Shown here in pieces: positions 1 to 11,100 of a DNA stretch of 64,000 nucleotides. The stretch lies in assembly GCA_963682055.1 (NCBI GenBank), contig OY821749.1, positions 4,948,336 through 5,012,335 of the forward strand, in the 5' to 3' direction. Numbering within the stretch: the first letter of the stretch is position 1; every line of letters starts with the position of its first letter. Under the pieces are notes generated by a model. The model did no database searches and was not told where the DNA came from. It saw only the letters and a list, made by a program, of their open reading frames with translations. A program made the position numbers and the translations under genes. The stretch is from Primula veris. Its lineage: Eukaryota; Streptophyta; Magnoliopsida; Ericales; Primulaceae.

Positions 1-247
1 TTTCTTCAATTTCCCTCTTTCTCGAATATTTTCACCAAAATGGTGATTTTTAGGGTTTTTATGAGAGAGGTTAAAGGATGATGTTGTGTATGATAATTGG
101 TGGTTTGGAAAAGAGATTGAGCTTGTATATGTAGACCAAAGGTCTGTTTTTCTGGGTTGTGACCGTTAGAAGTGGTTGAGGCTATATTCAGTGTTTTAAG
201 CTATTATCCAGAAAAAGCTGAGAAGCTGTTTTCGAAAACTGCAGAAA

Positions 248-395
248 ACGATCGGTCGTTTTCTACAGTCGATCGGTCGTTTCTAGAAAAACGATCGGTC
301 GTTTTTCAGAAACGATCGGTCGTTTTTATACTGGACTCACTGGAAGAAATTAGAACAAAAACGATCGGTCGTTTTTGTACAGACGATCGGTCGTT
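248..395. repeat. Cluster of six near-palindromic GATCGGTCGTT motifs
   Basis: Six copies of a core close to ACGATCGGTCGT begin near 248, 269, 291, 312, 361 and 383, mostly spaced 21-22 bp apart. Each core is nearly its own reverse complement. The surrounding 1-640 does not match the adjacent copia copy or any gene I recognise. A 93-codon frame crosses the cluster only because the repeat lacks stops; it encodes a repeated Asp-Arg-Ser-Phe-like peptide and looks fortuitous. Confidence 0.7.
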
Positions 396-641
396 CTTCA
401 GTTTTCTCTGTTTTCTCGTTAATCTTCAAAAGCCCGTAACTTCTTCGTTTTAGCTCCGATTCTGGTTCCGCTTGAACCTGTGGCTTCGTTTTTCTGAGCT
501 CTATCTTTCTGGCATTCTGGAATTTACAAATTCTCTTTTTGGAAAAGACAAGCATTATATCATCGAAATAGAGAAATCGTAAAATCATTAAAAACATAAT
601 CAATGTTATAATCAAAATCAATTATTGAACCCCATGGTTCA

Positions 642-3600
642 ACAAAGTGGTTGCTACCACATTCTTAAAAGCATTTAAAGTTAACTTATCATTTCGCTTG
701 TCGTCGAAATGATAAACGATTTAGATGCTAAGACATGATTATCTATACTATCATTCACATGTCGTCGATTGATCAAAGCATTTTGATATTGTGGCATTGA
801 CCGATGAGATATTCTCGGGCCAAAAGACGATGCTTGATTTATAATCGCAATGCTTGATTTATAATCGCATCGCATTTGGATTCTCTTTGAGGATATATTT
901 CGTGATTAATCCAAAATTCATGCCACTAATGCTCACCTTGAAAGACTAGTATGTGTAAATATCACGAAAAGTACTCGTAGAATTCTTATAAAGAATTGAA
1001 GAAGTTATTGTGGACTTATCCAACCATAAGACGAACCATAAATATAAATGGTTATGGTTGATGCATCGACAATAGGTCACATGATTATTGTTGTCTACAG
1101 AAATGCAGCATTTTCCTAACTTTTAGCCCTATCATTAAGTTGATGGCTCATGATCCGGATTATCCTGAAAAGTCTAGTAGACTTGATAATTCCGAAGAGT
1201 AAGAATCGAAATTTTGATTTGAATTACTTGAGTTTGGAAATTGAAATTGAACATCATGTCGATTATGTTCATACCCAAATGGACTCACGGAAAGTTTGAT
1301 GATGCGACTGCAAATGATTGCACGCATTTCTTGGTCTTGCGCACCAAGATTTATATTTCCGTGTGGGGTTATGCTATTTTGTTGCATTGGTCCGTCATTA
1401 GGCCCATATACACTCAAACACCATATGTGTACCAGCTGGTTACTGGTTATAAGCCAAAAGTCTCATATTAACGCGCGTTTGGAGTGCTTAATTAATATTT
1501 TGATTGAGCCGCTATAGCGTTCAAAATATGGACCTCTGAAGGGGACATAAGTCGATTATGAATCCCCTGCCTATCATTTGATAGAGTAACTTTGGCAAGC
1601 GATCTTTTTACCGCATGATATGCGAAACTGACATCGCTAAGACTGTTATCCCCATCGTTAGGGTGAGATTTGCACGTTACCGTTGATAAGGAACGACGTG
1701 AAGTAACGTGGCATAACCCACTCAGTCTTAGCTTGATCCCCAAAACTGCACTTAGTGATAAGTAAGTGTATAGACTCCCTCAAGTCTAACTAAATGCTAG
1801 ACGCATTTAATGACTTTATGAGATGTCACGAGATCATTTATACCTGCTGCAAAATGCTTGCAAGGATAGACGTCCCTGTTGGACGCCGTGTTCCTGTCAT
1901 GACACGTTGCTTTGGCCGAACCCGCCAAGCAAAGGACGCTGCCGTCGGCCGTCAGTCTGTCGTCCTTCCCAAGATATGAGGAAGTTGACCGGTTCTTAAT
2001 TCGTTCAGCCCCAGAGGTGGTGAACTGAAACTCATTCATCGCACGAGATTATAAAGGATCTAGGAGATGTGTGATTCTTCTTCATCCTAAGAATCTTGAA
2101 ATATCTGTCGATCATGATATCTTAGACGATATTAAAGCGAAACGAGAATGTCAGTGATTACTTGTTTATATAATCGGTGACGACTGATAATATGAACAAA
2201 TTATGACAGAGAACCATGTACCGTTGCCTGAAGTCAACGTAGAATAGACTGGACTAATGGAAACTTGCAATTCAAGTAGACTCCGTAGCGAAAGTGTGTT
2301 CGGACCTGTAGCTCCAACACCACCAATGTTAAACGAATTCGTTTATTTGGTTATTCGTAAGGAAAAGTGATGAGAATAATGAGATTGTAAAATGCTCGCC
2401 TAGTAGCGCAAGGCTTCTCTCACACCTTGGAATTGATTACGAGATAGTTTATTTCCTCGTAATGGACGTTATAACGGTCCTCTACTTTATCAGTTTAGTA
2501 GTTTCCGGAAAACTGATTATGCAGCATGTGATTGTGGTCACGATCTTATCTCTATGGGGATTTAGACTAGAGACGTGGATGAAAGTACCTGTGTGACTTC
2601 ATAATGCTTGAATCAAGTAGTTCCTGACCACGGAACACAATCTCAATTAAATGAGACGTTCACTATATGGATTAATATAATCCGAACGGATGTGGTATAC
2701 CCGCCTAAGTGAGTACTTGATTAGCTTGGGATACTTGAACAAGTATTATGCCCTTGCATGTTTTATTACGCGATCCATTTTTGGATTTGCCTTCGAGATG
2801 AAGGATCTTGGGAAGACACGGTAGTGACTCGGCCTGATGATCGAGTTCCGTAAAGATTGAATATAAGTCCATGATTCAGACTACACCCAGAAGGTGTTAT
2901 GACGTTGTAGTCATCATGACGCTAAGTCGTCCGATTCTCCCATGATCGTTCGATCACTAGACATTGATATAGACCCAGTCCGTCCCTGATGTGACGATGA
3001 AGAGATATTGAACCATCATGTTCGTATCTAAGTACAATAAGCGCATCATTGTACTTGGTCTAATGTGCTAGGACGAACATCTCGTCTGCTGTGAATGGTA
3101 TAGTTCGACACAGCATCGCGCTAACACGCTGCCATCGAAATGGCACTAAAGACACATTCCCTTACCTAATGGTAATTTTGGAAGTGGGCTAGTTTATCCC
3201 ATTTGCGTCATCGAGTGTACCTACCCCCTTCGGTACTCGAATTAACGCAACCCTTTTTCGGTTATACCGATGCCGGTTACTTATCAGACCCGCATAAGGG
3301 ATATTCCTAACATGGTCTGTCTTTACCATTAGGAATAAGGCAATATCTTTGAGGTCTTGGAATGACTGCAAACGAATCACTCTGATCTACTCGTGCTCTA
3401 TGAGACGACTAGAGAGTGTATATGGCTTCGAGCTCGTATTAGCCATATTTGAATTACATATGTTCTGTCTCACGATCCAGATAAAACACTTGTCTTATTT
3501 GAGGACAACTTGTTGTTATCGATCAAGAGAGACATGACTAGATTATGCTATTTAGCATTTCTTACCGAAATAAATCTTCACATATGAAGTTTAAGAGTAT

Positions 3601-4565
3601 CCTGTCGAATGCTCGGTTTTATTCCACGTTATATTTTCTTGCATACAGTCGTGTGCAAGTAAATGAGGCATCCAGTCGAATGCTCGTACTCTTTCTTGGA
3701 ATATGAAATCTTTGCACCCAGTCGTGTGCAAGTGAGGGGGAGCATCCAGGTGAATGCTTATTGCACTAATTACTACTTAGTCAAAATCATCGCACCCTGT
3801 CGTGTGCAAGTGAGGGGGAGCATGCAGTCGCATGCTCGTGTACTCTTTTTTGTCCTTAGACCAATGTTTTTTCCTACTGGATTTTCCTTAGCAAGATTTT
3901 TAGCGAGACACGTTCCCATCATATCTCACTTAAGATTGCCGAAATTAGGGAGAGTATTTTGTTGTATACTTCTTACCACTGTGTACTCTTTTGTCTTTCG
4001 ACTAGAGATTTTTTTCCACTGGGTTTACTCTAGCAATGTTTTGATGAGACACCTGTTTTGTGGTTTATCACCTACTACTACCACTGTTGCACTCTTTTTC
4101 CTTCGATCAGAGATTTTCCCATTGGGTTTGCTCTGGCAAGGTTTTGATGAGACACACTGTTTTGTGGTTAGTTAATTACATAGAATTTCGGCCTATATCA
4201 TTCGGCTACACAGTTTCTCCTAGGTACCGGTTTTGTCCCACACTGGTTTTTCCGTCCCTAAGGTTTTTATGTGTTTAGCACTGCGAATGAACTCGACTCA
4301 CATCGACAGCATGAAGACGAAGAAATCAAGATGTCCAAAGGGGGAGTGTTGTAGGATATTATTGGCCATCTTGGGCCTTACTTGGACTTTCCTAGCATAT
4401 GTAACCATACCCTCTATTATATAAAGAGGGTCAGGGGTCTCTTGATGTATCTCTCTGTACAATCATATTAATGAATAAACACTTCGTCTGTTGTTTCTCA
4501 TATCTCTCTCTATATCTATACATATCTCTATATATATCTATAACGAGCTAATATGTCACACAACA
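642..4565 (+). mobile_element. Partial, decayed Ty1/copia retrotransposon (copy 1)
   Basis: This stretch matches, in reverse orientation, 30086-33980 of the full copy further right; homology begins at GTGGTTGCTACCAC near 642. Broken reading frames still show copia landmarks in order: a gag-pol linker resembling ARIDVPVG (about 1861), a reverse-transcriptase segment like FVYLVIRKEK (about 2340), FEMKDLGKT (about 2789) followed at once by a stop, YTQKVL (about 2882), an RNase H segment like YTDAGYLSDPHKG (about 3260), then a non-coding tail, a purine tract (about 4338-4346) and a 3' LTR. The gag end and 5' LTR are absent. No intact product is possible. The 5' break could be a deletion or an older junction; the first 640 bp do not resolve it. 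Confidence 0.85.
4347..4565 (+). repeat. 3' LTR of copia copy 1
   Basis: This 219-bp block starts TGTTGTAGGATA directly after the purine tract AAAGGGGGAG and ends TCACACAACA, so it has TG...CA borders. It contains a TATATAAAG box near 4420 and CT-rich U5 sequence. It shares its first bases, the TATA region and the last bases with the LTRs at 30086-30301 and 36904-37119, but much of the rest differs. Confidence 0.8.
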
Positions 4566-4570
4566 TTAAT

Positions 4571-5035
4571 TAAATAAAGAGTAAAAAATAATCACAAGAT
4601 TCGAACTAGTGATATTTGGGACACAAAAACTTTATGTTTAGCATTTAAATAAGTTACTATTTGTTTATTGGACACTATTAATGTATAAAATTTTAAATTT
4701 TCGAATTTTTCTATATAAAAAAATTGTTTTAAATTTTTTTGGAACGACGATGGCACCCTCGACCACAACCGGTTCCGCCCCTTCAATCAATCACACCCGT
4801 CTTCTCACTCTTGTTTTTAATATAAGTATTTTTTTATGCATATTTACTATTGTTTCTACTATTAAAAGCATGCTAGTATTACTTTTATGACATGTGACAA
4901 CTCGTTATGTAGTATTCATATGTGACTTGTAAGTTACTTTTAGAAAAAAAAAATAGCGCCAGGTTAATTAAATAAAAATTATAAAAATAGTGTTTAAGTA
5001 TAATACTTTTATTTTACGTTGGACAACTCGGTATC
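4571..5035. other. AT-rich intergenic stretch
   Basis: No coding frame with gene-like features is visible. The sequence is AT-rich and lies between the copia 3' LTR and the foldback repeat. Confidence 0.5.
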
Positions 5036-5039
5036 TTGC

Positions 5040-7205
5040 CGATTTATAAATTTTAGGTTTTAATTCTCTATAAGTAACTCATAGCAAATTAGTTTCCTCC
5101 TAGGTATCTTGATAATTTCACATTTCTTATAGGTAATATTTTTTAATTATTTAGTTTATTTACTTAATTGTCATACAAACCAAAATATAATATACATATT
5201 TTATCTCTCTACAAACCCAAAAAAATAGTTTTAAATTACAACAAAATAAAAAAAACACAAAAAAATTATAAAAATGAAAAAAATCACAAAAAAAAACAAA
5301 AAAACATAAAAAAAATGGAAAAAATCACAAAAAAATATAAAAAATTATAAAAAATCAAAAAAAAAAAGTATAAAAAATCACAAAAAATTTTTTTTATAAA
5401 AATAACAAAAAATCACAAAAAATAACAAAAAATAAAAAAAAATATAAAAAATCAACAAAAATCACAAAAAATTATTAAAAAAATACAAAAATCACAAAAA
5501 AATTATAAAAATTATAAAAAAATTAAAAAATTACAAAAAATTAAAAAAAATCACAAACTTTTTAAAAAATTACAAAAAAAATATATAATTTTTTTTGTCA
5601 ATATAACACTTTTTATACCAAAAAATAAAAAATATATATAAAAAATGACAAAAAATTATAAAAAATCACAAAAAATCACAAAAAAAAAGAATTATAAAAA
5701 AAATGAAAAAATCATAAATTTTTAAAAAATTTACAAAAAATATATAATTCTTTTTTGTCAATATAACACTTTTTATACCGAAAAGTGAATTTTTTTTATT
5801 AAAAAAAATGGTTTTTCCATTATAAATGTGCATTTTTTTAATCTGAATGAGCTGAAAGTGCATCTACTTCAGTCAAAAATACATATAATTCAGTCAAAAG
5901 TGTATATAGTTTAATAAAAGTGCATATAGTTCAGTCGAAAATGTATATAGTTAGTCAAAAATGCATAAATTTGAGTCAAAATTGCATTCAATTCAGCTGA
6001 AAGTACATCTAGTTCCGTTGAAAGTGCATACAATTCAGTCGAAAGTAAATATAGTTCAATAAAAGTGAGTATACATATAGTTCAACTAAAAGTGCATCTG
6101 GTTCAGCTGAACGGCATCTGATTCAACTAAAAGTGCATTTGGTACAACTGAAAGTGCATATGGTTCAGTTTAAAGTGCATATGGTTCAGCTAAAAGTGTA
6201 TCTAGTTCAATAAAAGTGCATATGGTTCGGCTGAAAGTGCATATGGTTCAGCTAAAAGTGTATCTGGTTCAGCTGAAAATGTATATGGTTCAGACAAAAG
6301 TGCATCTAGTTCAATAAAAGTGCATATCGTTCTGTAAAACCTGCATCTGGTTCAACTAAAGTATATCTGGTTCGGCTGAAAGTGCATATAGTTCAGCTAA
6401 AAGTGCATCTGGTTCAGTCGAAAATGCATCTAGTACAGTCGAAAAGTGTATAAAGTTCAATAAAAGTGATTTTTTTTTTTTTTTATAATTTTATGATTTT
6501 TTTCATTTTTTTATGATTTTTTTTGTGAGTTTTTTATGATTTTTTTTCATTTTTTATAATTTTTTTTTTATATATTTTTATAATATTTTGTAATTTTTTT
6601 TATTTTTTTATAATATTTTGTGATTTTTTTCATTTTTTATAATTTTTTGTGATTTTTTCCATTTTTTATAATATTTTGTGATTTTTTTTCATTTTTTATA
6701 CTTTTTTTTGTATTTTTTTTAAAATTTTATAATTTTTTGTGATTTTTTCATTTTTTATAATTTTTTTGTGATTTTTTTTATTTTTATAATATTTTGTGAT
6801 TTTTTTCATTTTTTATAATTTTATGTGATTTTTTTTTTAATAATATTTTGTAATTTTTTTTCATTTTTTATTTTTTTTTTATTTTTTTTTTGTAATTTTT
6901 TTAAAATTGTGATTTTTTTATTTTTTTTGTGATTTTTTATGTTTTTTTTTAATAAAAATACATTTTTTATTAATTTTTACAATTTTTTGTGATTTTTTTC
7001 CATTTATTTTGAGATTTTTTGCATTTTATATAATTTTATGTGTTTTTTTCCATTTTTTATGAAATATGTGTATGGCGTTTTGGTAAATAAAGTAAATAAT
7101 TAAAAAATGTTACCTATATGGAATATGAAATTATGAAGGTACCTGGGAGGAATATAATTTCAAAAGTGGTACCTATGGGGTATTATTTATACATTTTATT
7201 AGTAC
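5040..7205. repeat. Large foldback structure: A-rich arm, minisatellite centre, T-rich arm
   Basis: The A-rich block (about 5218-5775, built of short words such as AAAAAATCACAAAAAATTATA) is the approximate reverse complement of the T-rich block (about 6466-7065). Outside these lie further inverted matches: a stretch at about 5130-5165 pairs with 7080-7120 (both contain ATTAAAAAAT next to TACCTAT on one strand), and GGTACCTGGGAGG near 7140 pairs with the complement of CCTCCTAGGTATC near 5096. Outer arms become weak beyond this, so ends are approximate and no target duplication was found. It resembles a foldback-type non-autonomous DNA element, but family assignment is open. Confidence 0.55.
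5840..6465. repeat. Minisatellite, about 21-bp unit
   Basis: About 29 degenerate copies of a unit close to GTTCAGCTGAAAGTGCATAT occur in tandem, with period 20-22 bp. It fills the centre of the foldback structure. Middle and right-hand units resemble each other more than the left edge, as expected for local expansion. Confidence 0.8.
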
Positions 7206-7309
7206 GTCGGTCCCCGCACTCTTGCAAGGTAATAAAGGTTTTGCTTTAAAATATACACACTTTTACCCCGACCACCCTTTCATCTTTGCTTTCCGAGGAG
7301 ACATGTTCT

Positions 7310-7617
7310 ACTTCATGATAGCGCCCCCCCTCCTCTTGGTGGGCTCGTCATGATCCGTCCGATCCTTGACACTTGGTCTTTGCGAGAGACGAGGTTTCGT
7401 CAAGACCTCCTCAAGCACAGCCGCCACATGGTCGAAGTCTCCCTTAAAGTTGCGAATGTCGTTGCGCATGGTCACTGGGTGAAGCTTAGGGTGTCTCCTC
7501 TTTTTTTCCTGGCTGAACTTTAAGTCATCTAGATACTTGCCAATATTGTCGATGTCTCCTCTCTGGTTGAAGGTGATTTTTCGCTTCCGCTTATTCTTTC
7601 CGCTGGTGCTGCGTCTC
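7310..7617 (-). pseudogene. Open-frame remnant, function not recognised
   Basis: This segment has higher GC content than its surroundings. The minus strand is open for about 100 codons between two stops, without a start codon at its beginning. The translation is highly charged, rich in Lys/Arg, and includes DDLKFSQEKKRR and DFDHVAAVLEEVLTKP. It could be a piece of a captured gene or an old transposon protein. It lies about 570 bp upstream of the kinase gene and in the opposite direction, so it is not part of that gene. Confidence 0.3.
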
Positions 7618-8107
7618 TACGGTACTACCCCTGCGGAATGAGCGTTTCAGAACTTATTTTAAAAGGTTTTTGATATTGTTTTAAATCTGTATTTATTTGC
7701 TAGCTTATTTCAAGGCTATTGGTATTCTAATCCTCCACATATATGGCTTAGATCCGTGGTCTTAAGGGACGCCACGTCATTAATTTAGTCAATTTAAGTA
7801 GTTTAGGGTACTATTTCAAAACTTTCTATAATGGAAGATACTAATCCTATTTTTAATGTTAATTTAAAGTACTAAAATGTGAATTAGACCAGAATGGGAA
7901 GGTGATCACAAAATAAGTACTTCAACCACACTCCTTTCAAAAAAAAAAAAAAAAGAAGAAGTTCAACTTCACTGCTTTGACCAACTCCCTAACTATTTGT
8001 TGTTTGTTTGTTTGTTTAATTAACAGAGAGAGCAAAGTCCAATCTCTTCTTCTCCCTCCTTTGATCAACAAAAATATACTAACAAAAACTGAAAAGTAAA
8101 CTCCGCG

Positions 8108-8118
8108 TCTATATACAT
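8108..8118 (+). promoter_or_regulatory. Possible TATA box of the kinase gene
   Basis: TCTATATACAT lies about 75 bp upstream of the start codon at 8190. Its position and composition fit a TATA box with a short leader, but no transcript start is known. Confidence 0.3.
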
Positions 8119-8189
8119 ACAATACATATTATTATTTATAAATAACAACATTTGGTTGACCAAAGTGGATCTATCTCAAAAATCTAAAA

Positions 8190-11100
8190 ATGGGACTATG
8201 CTGCAGCAAAGGCTCCTCGGTCTCAGTCTCCGGAGAAACCAACTCCGCCACCGTAAAACATGCCACGTCATCACCTTCCCATCCCCCACCTCCACCTCCT
8301 TCCACCACATCTTTCTCAATCGGGAGCCCGTTCCAGTCCCCTTACCCAGCTGGCGTACCCCCCACGCCGTCCCCCGCTAGAACCCCGAGGAGGTTGATGA
8401 AGTGGCCTTTTCCTCCTCCTTCTCCAGCTAAGCCGATTATGTCGGCTATTATGAGGAGGAGAGGGAAGCCGAAGGAGGGGCCGATTTTGGAGGAGGGAGG
8501 AGAGAGAGAGCTGGATAGGAGCTTCGGGTATGGGAGTAACTTTGGAGCTAAGTATGAGGTTGGGAAGGAGTTGGGGAGAGGGCATTTTGGGCATACTTGT
8601 TTGGTTAAGGCTAAGAAAGGTCATCTTAAGAATTTGCCTTTAGCTGTCAAAATCATATCCAAGGCTAAGGTCTCTTTTCTAACTCTCTTTCACACACACA
8701 CACATTCACCGCTTATTCCGAGCTGATGAATTTATGAGGACTACCTTTTATTGTTTCCTATGGCGAAAGACTGGTTTGAATGTAATTAGAAATGTTACTA
8801 AATTAGTTCATTTATAACTGAAGATTATAGTTGTTGTGTGTTATTTGTTAACTCCAAGAATAGGCTTAAGTTTGAATACGTACACATTTCTAGGTAATCA
8901 AAATTAGTTCATCTATAACTGAAGATTATAGCTGTTAAGGTGATTTCAAAAGTAAGGTATGAGATTCGAAATTTCAGATTATAAATTGTTAATCTTTTAC
9001 TTGTAACTTTTTGGTGTTACTTAGTTTTCAAATCGATAGCGGTAGCTGCAAAGATGGCGTTGATCAGGTCATCAACTTACTCAGGAATTTTTAGTTATCT
9101 GAAACACTACAGTGTGTAGTTGTAGAAAGATCGATTAACAGGCAGAATTTTTGGTTATTTAAATTCTAGTTTGGTTATTTATTTCAAATGTTTTTGGTGT
9201 AATCTAAATATAACATAAGTATCAATAATTCAGATATAGCTTTGAAGATTCATTTACATTTCTTGTTTTCCAGAATCACATGCTCTGTAGACTTTAGTTG
9301 TAAGGTGCGCAAAGTTAACTGGTCTGCAGACCGAACATAGTGGTTATGTAATTTAAAAAATGAAGTTAGGTGTTATTCTATTGTTAAAATGCGGGCGGAG
9401 TGCTACAGAATACATATTTTTGGTACTTCAAATTAGATTGGTATACGAATTATATCTCTCCAGACTTTGAAATTTTAGTTGGTCTTGCTGTATTATGATC
9501 CAATGTAATTCTTACGGATTTTGTTACTTGCCAAGACGGATAGAAATGTTTTATTTTTGAGCCGTTTTTATGTTTTTTAGTTTTCTGACATTGTCATCTT
9601 ATAATCTGATATGTAACTAAGATGATTGGTGGCCAAACAGTGTACTTATCCTTCTTTCAATAGCTGATACTTGTAAGAGAAAAATTTACCAAAACAAGCT
9701 AATAAGTAGCGACATGCGACTCTTTTGTTAGGTCTCGTTATTGAACTGACACTTACCATCCTGTTTTCCCCCCATTTATTTCATGATAAACAACTGACAC
9801 ATGATATAAGGTACTTGAGATTAAGAAAGAAAAGAAAAGAAAAAATATAAGGTACTTGAAAGTCTTCACTTGGTCAACCACAAGCCAATACATCTCTATA
9901 ACATGCCAAGACTTAAAAACTAGAAGATTCTTTGGTAATCGGAGTATCCTGTGTACCTAAGATGATTGTTGCCAAGTCTTTTTTACTAAAAGTTATTATC
10001 ATAATAACTTTTTCATTTAGTAACCAAAAGTGCATTCAGATGACGACAGCGATTTCGATTGAAGATGTTCGTAGAGAAGTGAAGATATTAAAAGCCCTGT
10101 CTGGACATGAGAATCTTGTTAAATACTACGACTCCTTTGAAGATTCTCAAAACGTCTACATTGTAATGGAGTATGTCCCCTCACTTTTTCTCTTTCTCCA
10201 GAAGTTCCATGATTTATCGTATATTAAAACGTATTACTTTAGCTTTGTGCTGGTCGGTCCTCTTCTGAATTGCCAGTACTAAAGGTTCAACTTTGTGAGA
10301 CACTTAATATCCTTCTCTTAACAGATTATGTGAAGGCGGAGAATTACTAGACAGAATATTATCAAGGTAGATAAAAGGAATTGTTAAATTATTTTGTATT
10401 GGCAAACAAGTTTAGTTACGACTTACTTTTTTTATTCAGAGGTGGAAGATATACCGAAGCGGACGCAAAACCTATAGTTATACAAATACTTAAAGTAGTT
10501 GCCTTTTGCCATCTTCAAGGTGTTGTACACCGTGATCTAAAACCAGAGGTAACGACTAGAAATTTGAGTCCCTGGTAATCTTATGCATATTTGGGGAAAT
10601 CAGTTTTATGTTATTATACACCATCTCTATTACGTGGTTGACCTTTATGATTTGATTTTTGAACAGAACTTTCTTTTCAGTACCAAAGACGAAGATGCAA
10701 CAATGAAAGTCATAGATTTTGGTCTATCAGACTTTATCAGACCAGGTAATGTTGGTTAAATTTTGGGTCATTTTTGTTTTCCTATACCAGCTACGTAGTA
10801 ATTATACTACTGGCATTTATGGAAAATCCATGTATATGACGTGACTATTCTTTTCTAGTGAACGTTGTTATTTGATAGTACAAATTTATGCTTAATTCAA
10901 TGATAAGAATACAAAAGTAGCAACAAACGGAATTAATTTATACTTATTTAATATCACTTTTTGTATTTTTTCACTCTAATTCTACTATAGCAGTTAACGA
11001 CTGAACGATCTAGGATTGCAGATGGTTTTTATTTAATTACATTAGATAACTATTTTTCTTGATTTTCTTTTCCGGCTAAGAATCCAATAATCCTGTTGTA

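Noticed and set aside
172..453. 93-codon frame over the GATCGGTCGTT cluster
   Set aside because: The frame is open only because the repeat lacks stops; no domain, and the overlapping opposite-strand frame is equally long.
3663..4424. Frames in the copia 3' tail (and mirror frames near 30370-30984)
   Set aside because: They lie in the non-coding tail between RNase H and the LTR, with repeated purine-tract blocks; their similarity in both copies reflects DNA homology, not protein conservation.
5840..6465. CRISPR-like array
   Set aside because: Units are contiguous and degenerate with no unique spacers, and the genome is a plant nuclear genome; it is a minisatellite.
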